64,000 nucleotides of DNA from Moesziomyces globuligerus. Lineage: Eukaryota > Basidiomycota > Ustilaginomycetes > Ustilaginales > Ustilaginaceae. The stretch covers positions 124,001-188,000 of the forward strand of contig JARVLF010000018.1 of assembly GCA_030849465.1 (NCBI GenBank), given 5' to 3'. The position numbers and the translations under genes are program-made. Within the stretch, counting starts at the first letter, position 1. Every line of letters begins with the position of its first letter. Positions 41,643 through 53,301 of this stretch are shown here, piece by piece. Under the pieces are notes generated by a model. It made no database searches, was not told the DNA's origin, and was given only the letters and a program-made list of their open reading frames with translations.

Positions 41643-44600
41643 TCACTGGCCAGCAACGAGGATGGCGTCGCCCGGATTGACGCTGCTTCCGGGCGGCTTG
41701 ATGATTGCCTTGACATGCGTCGCTCCGGCCGGCGCGACGACGTCGATCTCCATCTTCATCGCCTCGAGGATGGCCACCTTCTGACCGGGCTCGATCTGGT
41801 CTCCTTTCTTGACCAGCACCTTCCACACGTTGGCAGCGAGGCCCGACGTGATCGGGATCGCCGTCGCATCTGTCCGCACCCAACACCACGACACCACCAG
41901 CATGTCAGTCGGGGTCCAAGTACGTTCAAAGGGGTGAGATGGGAGAAAGTGTACTTACCGTCTGCAAAGTCCTCGAGGGTGGCGGTGTCGGAATCGCCTG
42001 AAGCTTGGCCTGCAGCCTTGCGTTTGGCGGCCTCTTCGACCTCGGTCTGCCACTCTGCAAAGAGCTTCTCCTCCTTCTGCTCTGCCTTCTGCAGCGAGAC
42101 GGCCTGCTGCTTTCTGAAGGCGTCGGTCTCCTCCTGGATCGATGCGAGGAAGGCCGACTGCTCGGCGACATCGAATACGGTCTCGCGCACCTTCCACTTG
42201 TAGGTGCCGGCGTCGAACTCGCGCAGCGCGCGGTCGTAGGTGGGCTGGTCGACCTTTTCGAACTGGATCGTGTCAAAGTTTTCAAAAAGGTAGGGCTGGG
42301 TGGGGTTGAAGCCGGGCTTGTCGCCGAACGTCGACCAGCAGGGGAGCGTTCGTCCGAGCAGCGCGTAGCCACCGGGGCAGCTGACAGGGTAGATGGCAAA
42401 GCAGCTGCCTCCGTGTCCGAGCGCACCTGCGGGTGTGGTAAGTCGCGTTGGGTTGTACTTCTGGCAGCGCATGCGCTTGCGCGGATCGAGAGGCAGCAAG
42501 ATCGGCGTACCCATGAAGAAGCCCACCGCGACGGCTAGCTGTCGACATCCGACGACGGCCTCCTCGACCTCGCGCGTGCTCGCGTAGCCGTTGGCCTCGG
42601 CGAGATACTCGCAGTTGTCCGGCAGATAGACCGCCTTGGATCGCACCGTCTCGATGTACTTTTGGATCGAGAGCTTCACCTCGGGATCCTCAAATGTCAC
42701 GGGAAGCGTGAACTCGCGCGTGGGGATCTTGACCTCGCGCGCGCTGGGGATCTGCGTCTCAAGCTGCACGAGCCACTGCACCAACTCGTCCAGATCAGCC
42801 ACCTGCCTCGGGTCGATCTGAATCGTCACACTGCGCAGGTTCGGATTCAGATCCACGATGCCGCGACTCGCCTTGGTCTTGGTCAGCTCGCGCACAAGCA
42901 GCTCGATTCGGCACCGGTTGATGATGTCCGCCGTCATGTCGCCGTACTCCATCACGACGAATCGATCGCCGGCCGAGCGGATCTGCACCTTGGGTCGCTC
43001 GCCCGCCACCTCGTCGATGCTCGCCAGGATCGACTGCGACGTGCCGAAGTCGCCCTGCGCGTAGATCGGTGCCTCGACGGTCATCGAGAGCGCATCGATG
43101 CCGTCAGTCGACTCGGACTCGATGGCGCGCTGGAGCTGGGAGAGGTAGCGCGAGATGCGGGCCGCAACCTCCTGCGCCTGCGCGTAGGTGACGGCGACAA
43201 AGTGCAGCGTGTCGCTCGGCTTCATCTGGCCGTCGCGCCACTCGCTCGAGATGAGCGTGTTGCTGATCAGCAGACCGCCGAGATCGGGACCGTCGCGACC
43301 GAGGATGACCGGCACGTCGCCGTTCATGTTGATGCCGCGCGACGAGTAGCCAAACTCGAGCACGTTGCTCGGATGCGAGCCGCCCTCGCCGCCGTCCTTG
43401 CGCGCCCACTTGTAGCGCGGGCCCTCGAGCCGAATGCCCGTTCGGCTGGCCTGGTGCGACACCTTCCACGACGCCCCGTAGAGCTTCTGTCGATCTTGGG
43501 CGGTCAAGAAGCCATCGTCGTCAAACGGACCGGTCATGCACAGCAGCGGCCAGCCTTTGTCGCCGCTGCTCTCGTCAAAGAGCTTGCTGAGACGTGCCGA
43601 TGCGGGCAGCGCGTACGTCTTGACTTTGCCGCTCGCAGCGAGCTCGCACGCTGCCGCGTCGAGCTCGAGCGTGTCGCCGGCAAGAAGCGCACGGCCCTGG
43701 TAGCCGCCAAAGCCGAGCGAGGGACACGTCGACTTGGAGCTCAGATAGACGGGCACCTCGGGCAGACCGCCACGGATGGCGAGGTACGAGCGGCATCCCG
43801 CAGCGCCCTGAGCGACCTTGGTGATCTTGAGCTTGGCGCCGGCGGGCACGGCCAGACGCGTGTACGCGTCGACGCGCTCGTCGTTGAGCGCCATCTCCAT
43901 CTCGGCACCGGCGAGAGCGACGATGGTCGGAGCATGGAAGAGGAGTTCGGGTCCGGCGAGCGTGATCTCGAGCGCCTCGGTGGCGGGCGGATTGCCGACG
44001 AGCAGGTTGGCGATCTGTAGGGAGAGCGGGTCCATGGCGCCTGCCTCGGGTACGCCGTGACCGACGCCCTTGCGGCCGTGCTGGTCCTGAACCGTCGTGC
44101 TGATGCCGCCCGAGAGCACCTCGATGGCATTCGGGCGGTACTTGAAGCCCGAGTCCGGTGTGAGGAACGACGTCAGCGTGTTGCCCTGGGCGAAGAGATC
44201 CGACTCGACAATGGAACGCAGCAGGCCGAGATTGGTGGGTGTGCCTTGGACCTTGGAGGAGCCGAGGAGCGTTCGCGCATCGCGGATGGCAGCGTCGCGC
44301 GAGTCGGCCCACACGCACATCTTGGACAGCATGGGGTCGTACGACGCAGACACGGTGGTACCGCTAGCGACCCATCCGTCGATGCGTGCATGCCCGACCT
44401 TGTCCATGGCGTACTCGACGTACTGCAGCAGTCCTGGCGTAGGCGCGTAGTCGCGGATGGGGTTCTCGGCATAAAGCCTCGCCTCGATCGCTGCGCCGTT
44501 CGGACCGTCCTTCTGGAGCTTACGCAGCGCATCAGCCTCGATGCCTCCCTTTCCGGCGAGCTCGGTGTCGGCCTGGAGGAGCATGAGTGCGACGAGGTCG

Positions 44601-45668
44601 ATGTCGTAGCAGAGCTCGGTGACGCAGTGCTCCACCTGCAGGCGGGCGTTGACTTCGAGGAAGTAGAAGCTGGCCGTATCGTCGTCGACGAGCATTTCGA
44701 CCGTTCCTGCGCTGCGGTACTTGGCTGACTCGGCGAGCGCCACGGCGCACGAGGTCACCTTTTCGCGCAGTCCGGCCGTCTTGTGCACAAACGGCGACGG
44801 GCACTCTTCAATCACCTTCTGGTGTCTACGCTGGATGCTGCACTCTCGCTCGCCAAAGTGGACCGCCTGTCCCTGACCGTTGCCAAACACCTGCACCTCG
44901 ACATGTCGACCCTTCTCGACGTACTTTTCGAGGAAGACCGAGGCATCGCCGAAAAGCGCCTTGCCGCGCGAGGTGATCTTGTCAAAGGCGCCCTTGAGCT
45001 CATCGGCACTGCGACAGACCTGAAGTCCGAGACCGCCTCCGCCCGCCGTGCTCTTGAGGATGACGGGGTAGGTGATCTTGTCCGCAGCCTCGAGCGCCTC
45101 GGCAGCGTTGTTGAGCAAGCCCGTGCCGGGCACGCAGGGGACGCCGGCTCTCTCGGCAAGCGCGCGAGCCTGGTGCTTGAGTCCGAACGAGTTGATCGTC
45201 TCGCTCCTCGGTCCGGCAAAGATCAACCCTGGAGTCGATTCGACGAGCTTGGCGAAGCCCGGATTCTCCGAGAGGAAGCCGTAGCCGGGCAGGATGCAGT
45301 TGGCGCCCGTGCGCTTGCAGATGTCGATGAGAGCTTGCTGGTCGAGATAGCCTTTGCCGTCGGACTCTTTGCCCTCTAGAAGGAAGGTCTCGTCGGCTGC
45401 ACTGGCGTGAGGTGCAGCAGCATCGTCGTGCGTGTGGACCGAGACGGTCGCCAGGCCGAGCGCTTTGCAACTCCGGATCTACGCATTCCAAGACCCGCAG
45501 TCCCAGCAGGTCAGCATCGACGCTCCACACATACTGCGAGAGACAGAGCGAGGCACTTACGAGTCGGAGGGCAATCTCGCCACGATTGGCGATGAGTACC
45601 TTGCGGAGGGCCTGCGGCTGGAAGCGTGGTTGGGAGGCCGTGAAGCCCTGCTGCTCGGTGCCAGGCAT
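41643..45668 (-). CDS. lamA: lamA-like biotin-dependent carboxylase (urea carboxylase-like, no amidase)
   Basis: Exons 45668-45561, 45478-41959 and 41869-41643 give 1284 residues. Domain order: biotin carboxylase (about 15-470; KVLIANRGEIALRL, ATP loop STAGGGGLG, EVNARLQVEH), AHS2/PxpC-like (about 485-800; GGISTTVQDQHGRKGVGHG), AHS1/PxpB-like (about 850-1070; VVMEYGD, PGGYALLGRTLP), a charged linker and a biotinyl domain with EAMKMEI (Lys1248). This is the layout of urea carboxylase, but the N-terminal amidase of yeast Dur1,2 is absent. Known: the A. nidulans lam locus has two divergent genes needed for 2-pyrrolidinone use. With a LamB gene next door, a role in lactam or 5-oxoproline breakdown is inferred; plain urea carboxylase is the alternative. 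Confidence 0.85.
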
Positions 45669-46808
45669 GCCGTCGTGCTTCGCAGCGGTGGAATGACAAG
45701 ATGGAGAAAGCGTTCAGATGTCGCGTCAGGGATGGGTGTGTGCGAAGATGACTTGGTGATACGTCAAGTCTCGCTGAGACAAGGAGCGAAGGTCAAAGTC
45801 GATGGGGAGGTACATGTACCTTTCCGCAGTGCATGGATGAGGACGAGAGGAGCGACTTCGGTCGTGAGCGCGGGGTGCTTCTGCTGCTTCCCAAATCTTG
45901 CGTCGGTGATGAGGACGCCGAGCTTGTAGCAGGTGTGCGTCACGCGCCGCCTTGAGTGTGGGGAAACCAGCGTTGGCTCAACTTATCGGGGGCAAAGGGA
46001 GGGTGGATGGTTTGCCCGCTCATCGGTGAGCATCAGGGTCGGCCAACTTTGTGTGAAGGCAACCGCGATACATAGCCGAGGCGCCATTCCACCTCGCCTA
46101 TCGAGCCGTCCACGAGCGGGTTGTTGGCTTCATGGGGCCGCATGACCAAACGGATTCAGGTCTTTGTGGAGGCCCCGCTTGGCGGTGCACAGGCCACAAC
46201 ACACACACACACCGGTCGAGACGAGCTCCGTCAGCCTCGATTGTGCCCTTGACCCACGTGCGGCATCGGGTCGGAGCCCACGCACGGCACAGCACAGAGA
46301 AGCGACCGCAATCACAAATGCCCACACTGAAATGACCTGCTGGTGATGGATCAAGTGCAGGATTCGAGACTAGCTCGACGAAGTGAGAAGAGCCGGGTAA
46401 ATTTCGTGTCCAAGTTGGTGGCTGACCGGACGTATCAAGCTCAGTCGGTGCCAACTACCATCGAGGCAGGCAGGCTTTGTAGGAAGCGACGGAGAGATGA
46501 GGTGCAGACATGGGCGCTATGGCCAAGCTGGATGCTCGGGATCGGGATGCTGGCACAAGATAGAGGACGAGCGTTTGTGGGCCGGGGAAAAGTGGGCTCG
46601 AGCAGCGGCTGTAGCGGCTAATAATCTGGTGCAGCTGGGGCGAGGATATCTCGGCGTTCAATAGCGCCGTTGACGTGCCTCCACTCGCACCACGCACGGC
46701 CGCAGCGAGATAGATGCCGTGCATGCGTCCAGCTGATACCTCCTTTCGTCACTTCGACTACTACAACCATCCCTCTTCTGATCTCGCCCCTTCTGATCAA
46801 GATACAAC
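45669..46808. promoter_or_regulatory. Shared promoter region of the lamA/lamB-like pair
   Basis: 1.14 kb between two outward-facing starts. HGATAR-type GATA sites (AreA/Nit2) occur at 45984-45989 and 46098-46103 (minus strand) and at 46558-46563 and 46708-46713 (plus strand). Four is about what chance gives, so this is only a pointer. A CA/CACA run lies at 46199-46212. Confidence 0.45.
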
Positions 46809-48094
46809 ATGTCGGCGAGAGCTCTTCCACGAAAGATCGAGGTGGGTTCCGGCGCTTGGGCGAGTTTGGCTGGTAGCGTAGACGGCTCTGCTGACAAGAC
46901 GCATTGACGAGGGCAGATCAACTCGGACATGGGCGAGGCGTTTGGTCGATGGCAGCTAGGTCCGGACGAAGCGCTGATGAAGCTCATCGACGTTGCCAAC
47001 GTAGCGTGTGGATTCCACGCCTCGGACCCGGTGACGCTGCACAAGAGTAAGTGCAGACCCCGGCTACGAATCGGTGTCTGCGAGCGATCGAATGCTGACT
47101 GGGATCTCGTCTCGACAGCCGTCAAGCTCGCCAAGAAGTACAACGTAGCCGTTGGAGCCCATCCAGGTTTCCCTGACCTGGCCGGATTCGGTGAGTCGCC
47201 TTTCTGGAAGTCTCTGCTGCCGGCATAAGGTGGTATACTGATGTCTGGATATGAATGTCTTGCAGGTCGCCGACGCATGGAGCTGACGGAGGAGGAAGTG
47301 GCAGATATCATCACGTACCAGATCGGTGCGCTGAAAGGCTTCTGCGACCTGGAAGGCGTCCCTCTGAACCACGTCAAGGTTAGCGATGCAGCGCGAGTCG
47401 GACGTATCGGAGCTGTGGCTGCGACAAATGGCTGACGGACCTGACCTGGTGCTTGTTTCGACGACAGCCGCATGGAGCACTGTACTTCTACCTGAAGAAC
47501 TCGCGCAGCCACTGCGAGGCGGCTTATAAGGCGATCAAGCCGCTTGGTGTGCCGGTGTGTAAGTGTTGCCACCCGGCAGTGTCCAGACTCTGTTCAGCAG
47601 CCAAGCCTAGCTGACGCGATGCTCTTCGCTTTGTCGTTCCAGATGGACTGGGAGGAACGCTGCACGAGGAGGTAGCCAACGAGTTGGGCATCCCGTTTGT
47701 GCCGGAGCTGTTCGTGGACATCGAATACAGCAAGGAGGGAGCGCTGATTCCGCCTGCGCAGAGCAAGAAGATCAGTCCCGAGGAGAGCGCCGAGCGCGCG
47801 CGAAAGGTGGCCGAGAGCGGAAGTAACTTTGCGCAGGGCGGCGGCGAGGTGCACATGCCTGAGTTCGGACACGCTAGCAACGGCGGCAAGTGCAAGCCGT
47901 TCTCGATCTGCATCCACAGCGATCTGCCCGGTGCCGAACAGACCGCAGCCGAGTAAGTTGAACACACGACCTATACCTGGAAGAGAGACACCGGACGCTG
48001 ACGAGAGTTTGCTTCTGCTTTCTTCTGTTCCGGTACGACCAGAACGCGCAAGGCCGTCGACGAGCTCAACGCCAAGCTGTTCGCTGGAGCATGA
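46809..48094 (+). CDS. lamB: LamB/YcsF family protein (5-oxoprolinase subunit A-like)
   Basis: Seven exons: 46809-46841, 46917-47046, 47119-47190, 47266-47378, 47468-47558, 47643-47952 and 48043-48094, giving 266 residues with all frames exact. Family motifs run through: [54 protein letters not shown], and the C-terminal [13 protein letters not shown]. This family is named for A. nidulans LamB; its bacterial member PxpA is subunit A of ATP-dependent 5-oxoprolinase, working with PxpB and PxpC. Those two domains are found in the adjoining lamA-like gene. The gene has six introns in 1.3 kb, far more than its neighbours. Confidence 0.92.
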
Positions 48095-49684
48095 ATGTCT
48101 ACCATAGCACTGTAGCGAGGAACGCTGCTTTAGGCCCATGCCGATGTAACAGGTTGGAGCGACGAGCGCGAACGTGTTAGGTTAGGTCGAGGAGCTGTCG
48201 CGCGTGTCCGTGCCGAACGACGAACGCGTGGCAGAACATGTTTGATCGGCGAGGGGCGGGGCGGTTGAGATGTGCGTTGAGTTGGTTTCGTCCGGCAGCT
48301 GCAGCCAGCGATCAGACTTGAATCGAAGCATTTCGGATTTGACGCCGCTCAGGGCGGCTGAATTCAAGCTACAGTAGCTAGGGGCGGCCAAGCCGATATC
48401 GTATTTTCAAGTGAGAGCGCGTCGAGTTTGGCACGGGCTGCGGGTGTAGGAGTCGCGACGATGCGATGCTGCGACGGAGCGCGCCTTGGCCGTGGGCTGG
48501 AGTGCTTGTGCATTTTGCCTCGATGCACGCCGCATGTGCGTGTGGCTCCGTTTCCCAAAAGAACGTTCGGAGGTGCGAAGCGTGGCTGCGTGGACCTGCC
48601 GCCCTGAAGCCATGTCGGTTTTGGAGCTGCAAGGCTGCTGCAATCTGGCATGATGGCCGGCCGGCATCCATGCTGAGTTAGCGAGCCACTTGCACCCATC
48701 ACAAGACACGACAGGCCGGCTTGTCCGATACGTTGTGGTGATGCGACGGCGACGATGCGACGGTGCGGCCGTGCGGCGGTGCGGCGGTGGTGGGGCTGGG
48801 TGGCTAGCTACTGTAAAGTATAGAGCGGGCGCGCTGTTTGTGTGCATTTTGGCGGCTGGCAGGTGCGTCGGGTCGGGCTGGCGGGTGTGGGCTGCCAGGT
48901 TTGGATCGCATCGCATCACATCGCATTTGCCGCCCGCTGGAACTGCGAGTGCGAATGCGAGTGCGAATGCGAGTGAGTGCCTGTTGGTTGGCTGGCTCGC
49001 CGGCTGGCACCTCGCGCCGCGCTGAGACCCGTCGAAGCGCATCGACCGCACAATCGCGCTATCGAGATTGCAGCAGTCTCGCAGCAGCAGTCTCGCAGCG
49101 CGCCCAGTGCGTTTTGTCACTCTCTCTCTTAGGTCTCAGGTCCCACGCCCAACGCCAGCGGCACTCCTTCTCCAACGGCTGACAGTACTCTCCTCGTCGC
49201 GCTCCACACCATCATCACTCCCCGACCTTCGTGCTTGCCGCCGCCTTCGGTCCGACTCGTTCGCCTTCGGCTCCTCCGTCAGCGGTCTCCACCGCCCTCT
49301 TCGCTCAGCCGCCCATCCTCCGACACTCTCGATACGAGTCACTGTGTCGCGCACTTCAGGCCGCATCGCATCACATCACATCACATCACATCAAATCATA
49401 CGTCCCAGCTCTTTCCGCACGACATCTTCGCCAGACCAGCCTTATAGCCAGCGCCTTTGCTTCGCTTCCCATCTGCTCGGAATCTCCCGCCTACACTGCA
49501 CGTATATTGCTTCAGCCCGATCCCAACAGCATCACGGCTACTTGGCGACTTCATCAGTGCGGCGGTCTTCTCCATCGATCGCATTGTACAACGGCCTTCC
49601 ACGCCGCTTGCTTGCCCATTTGCATTCCCATTCCGCCCTTGACGCACACCACATCGTCCTTCTCACTCCACTCTGCCCATCACA
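48095..49684. promoter_or_regulatory. Intergenic region and leader upstream of the B56 gene
   Basis: 1.59 kb. It holds a GCGAGTGCGAAT-type run (48944-48978), a CATCACATC run (49362-49398) and pyrimidine-rich sequence from 49100 on, likely leader. No gene is supported. Confidence 0.45.
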
Positions 49685-52644
49685 ATGAAGGGCCTTAAGA
49701 AAGCGATGGTAAGTTTGCCTCCGTCCTGTCACGCTATCATCGTTTTTCACCGTGCCGCCCGTGCGCAATGCTTACTGACCCTCAACCTCCCTTTCTCTCT
49801 CTCTTCTTTGCTGTGCTCACCATTGCCGTCGCCTTCCATCGCTATCGTCGACCCTCTTCGTCGCCAACCGCAGAACCTGTCGCGTTCAAAATCCAACGAC
49901 TCCAACGGCAGCCGCGGCGGCTCGGCGGGCGGCGGTAGCGTTCCTGTTCCCCCTCCCAAGGGCGGCTCGGTCCCTTCCAGCCCAGCCTATCAGGGCTCGC
50001 TCAAGGCCGGCGCCAGCAACAAGGATGCCTCCTCCAGTTCCGCCTCGGGCTCCTCCAACCCGCTCACCGCCTCCAGAGCTCCCGCGCCATCCGCCAACCC
50101 CCTCTACTCCAACAACAGCGCCTACTCTGCCGGTCAAGGTACGCCCGATCGAAGATTCCTCCCCACCGGCGTGAACCACATCTTGGCTGACAAGACGCCA
50201 CCTGCTCCCCCCGTCGTCGTCGTCTCTCCAGAGATGCCCGCAGATCCCATCCCGCACTCCGTCGCAACCACCTCCCAGCCCTCTTCTTCCATCACCCCTT
50301 TCCATCACACAGGCTCCCCAGGTTCACCTCCGCCCCCCGGCGCCGCCATGGCCTCCTTGAGCAGCACAGGCATCGCCGCCTCCGAGCTCGCTACCCCTCC
50401 TAAAGCCGGTACCCTCAACCGTCTCCGCCAAGGACCCTCCAACCCAGGACCCAAGGATACCATCCCCATCACCGCCAAGACGCCCCCGCGCAAGCAGAGA
50501 AGCTCCCGCTTCCACGTCACAGAAAAGGTGGAGCTCGAAAAGCTCCCACACTTCAACGGTATGTCTGCTCTCCCACCACTCTCACCGCCTAGTGGGCTTT
50601 CCCCGATACTCATCATCAGTTCTCTTCCCCTTGGCCTCCACCACCGACCCACAGAGGTGCTTCCATCCGACCGGCCCGATCTTTTCGTGAGGAAACTTCG
50701 CCAGTGCTCCGTCGTCTTCGACTTCAACGATGCCAGTCAGGAGCTCGAGGGCAAGCAGATCAAGGCCACCACCCTCCACGAGATGCTCGACTACATCACC
50801 ACAAACCGCAAGGTCATCACCGACGAGGTCTACCCCGAAGTCGTCGCCATGTTCTCCGCCAACCTCTTCCGCTCCATCCCGCCACAGGTCAACCCCGTCG
50901 GCGAAGCCTTTGACCCGGAAGAGGACGAGCCGGTGCTCGAGCTCGCCTGGCCCCATCTCCAGATCGTCTACGAGTTCTTCCTCCGCTTCGTCGAGAGCCC
51001 CGACTTTAACACCAACATCGCCAAGAAGTTCATCGACCACCACTTTGTCCTCCAGCTCCTCGAGCTCTTCGACAGCGAGGACCCGCGAGAGCGCGACTTC
51101 CTCAAGACCACCCTCCACCGCATCTACGGCAAGTTCCTCAACCTCCGCGCCTTCATCCGCAGGTCCATCAACAACGTCTTCTTCCAGTTCATCTACGAGA
51201 CCGAGCGCCACAACGGCATCGCAGAGCTCCTCGAGATCCTCGGATCCATCATCAACGGCTTTGCGCTCCCGCTCAAGGAGGAACACAAGACCTTCCTCAC
51301 CCGCGTCCTCATCCCGCTCCACAAGGTCAAGAGCCTCGCGCTATACCATCCGCAGCTCGCCTACTGCGTGGTCCAGTTCCTCGAGAAGGATAGTGCGCTC
51401 ACCGAAGAGGTGCTCCTCGGCCTGCTCCGCTACTGGCCCAAGGTCAACTCGCCCAAGGAGGTCATGTTCCTCAACGAGGTCGAGGAGATCCTCGATGTCA
51501 TCGAGCCCTCGGAGTTTGTCAAGATCGAGGTGCCACTCTTCCAGCAGCTCCAGCGATGCATCAACAGCCAGCACTTCCAGGTGGCCGAGCGTGCGCTCTA
51601 CTTCTGGAACAATGAGTATATTGTTAATCTCATCGGCGACAACGTCCAGGTCATCTTGCCCATCGTCTACTCGGCACTCTACCAGAACTCGAAGGCACAT
51701 TGGAACCGAACGATCCACGGACTTGTCTACAACGCGCTCAAGCTCTTTATGGACATCAATCCGGCTCTGTTCGAGATGTGCACAAACGAGTACAAGCAGC
51801 AGCGCCAGATGGAGAAGCAGAAGCTTGAGGACCGCGAGGAGGCCTGGAAGAAGCTCCGCGACACGGCCATCAAGAACAGCAAGGCCATCGGTGTCGAGCC
51901 GCCCGCGACGCTCAAGGACGAGCAGGCGGCTCCGGCGGGCAGCGTCAACCCGTACGATCTGGATGGCTTTGACTCGGCGGCCGACCTGACCGCGGGCGCC
52001 GAGAGCCTGTTCGAGGCCATGGGCCAGGGCGTCAACGGCGAGGTGTCGACGGCGGATTTCGACGACGTCGAAGCGAACCGCATGGCGCAAGAGACCGCAG
52101 CGCAAGATCCGCATGTCGCGGGCGAAGACAGCGTCGACGATATGGTACGTTGATTCCTGCCGGCAGCAGCAGTGCATCGATGCAGGCTCGCATTCCTCAC
52201 CCGCGCGCCCATCGCAGACCAGCCCGTGCGTCGTGTGCGCAGCGCCGCTTCCATGTTAGTCTGGGCGCTCGGCGGTCCACCGTCGTGGTCTTTTTGCGGC
52301 AGTGGCTAACCTGCCCACTGCTCTTGCTTGATTCTCAATACACTGTCCTTCTTCTCCATCTGGTCGCGCTTTTCCCTCTCGCGCGTCGACAGAAAGATTT
52401 CCCGGAAACGGCTCGCCAGCAGGTCGGCAAACAGGAGTCGCCACACGTCCGACGCAAGAGCGTGATACCCATGGACCCCACCGTCCTCGCCGAGCTCGCT
52501 GGGCACAAGAGCTTGGATGGGTAAGTGTTGCCTTTAGTGGGTTGGGTTGTATAGTCGTTTAGGGCTGGCGTCTGATTGTGATCTTGCTCTTTTGTCGGAA
52601 CGATAAACAGTGCGGATCTCGCAAAGCCGTCAAGTGAAGCATAG
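49685..52644 (+). CDS. RTS1: PP2A regulatory subunit B56 (RTS1/Par1)
   Basis: Exons 49685-49708, 49874-50558, 50655-52144, 52393-52520 and 52611-52644 give 786 residues. The start MKGLKKAM joins [13 protein letters not shown]; a Ser/Pro-rich N-terminus of about 220 residues follows. The B56 HEAT domain begins at [16 protein letters not shown] and contains [41 protein letters not shown] and [22 protein letters not shown]. The C-terminus carries [10 protein letters not shown], typical of fungal B56, on exon 4. Known: Rts1 targets PP2A to septum, centromere and stress functions. The last intron is less sure: its donor GTAAGT makes a stop if kept (ends SLDG), and splicing adds [10 protein letters not shown]. 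Confidence 0.88.
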
Positions 52645-53301
52645 ATAGTGCCGAGCGCCCCGTGACGGAGCGAGGCGCAGTGGCAGCCCACAAGGTCGAC
52701 ACTGGGCTGCGTTGTTCTCGGCGACCTGCATTGCGGCCGGGCGCAGGTGAGATGTGGCCGAGATGTGGCCGCAAGAGGTGGGCGTCGGCATCGCGGCATT
52801 GGTGTCACAAGACCTCTGTGCCGGACGGTGCATTGTAGCTCAGCCCCTGCACGCGCCAGAGGGAGACCTCATGATCGATAGGCTTCGGCTGGGCCATTGA
52901 TGCCCTTGCTCCCTTCCCTGTTCCATTCTCCGCGTCCTCCCCGTCCCCCAACCCCCTCCCCTCCGTTTTTCTTTGTATTCGTGTGGTTTTGGTTGTTTTT
53001 GGTAGCCGTTTCAATCCTATGGTTGTTTCCCAGTCCATGTGCACTTTGCTCGATGACGTGAGAGGGGATGACGATCGAGAGAGGTGGGATTTCGGAGGAG
53101 GTGGGGTTTTTCGAGATGAAGTCGAGACGAGTGGAGGTTGATGTTGCGTGAAGGGGGGTTTCATTTCTGTACCCACCAGATTGGAGCGGTTGATGCTGTG
53201 GGTGAGATTCTTTGTTCGACCGACCGATATCAAGGCTGGATGATCTTGGTCGGGGAGGATCTTTACCACCATCAAGCACTCACACCACACGATTTGGCAG
53301 T
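52645..53301. promoter_or_regulatory. Intergenic region upstream of the secreted cysteine-rich gene
   Basis: 657 bases; more AT- and T-rich than most of the window from about 52980. It should hold the B56 3' end and the promoter of the small secreted gene. Nothing else recognised. Confidence 0.4.

Noticed and set aside
41643..45668. Calling the large gene DUR1,2 urea amidolyase
   Set aside because: There is no amidase/allophanate hydrolase domain, and a LamB gene lies beside it.
45669..46808. GATA-site enrichment in the lamA/lamB promoter
   Set aside because: Four HGATAR sites in 1.14 kb on both strands is about the chance number.
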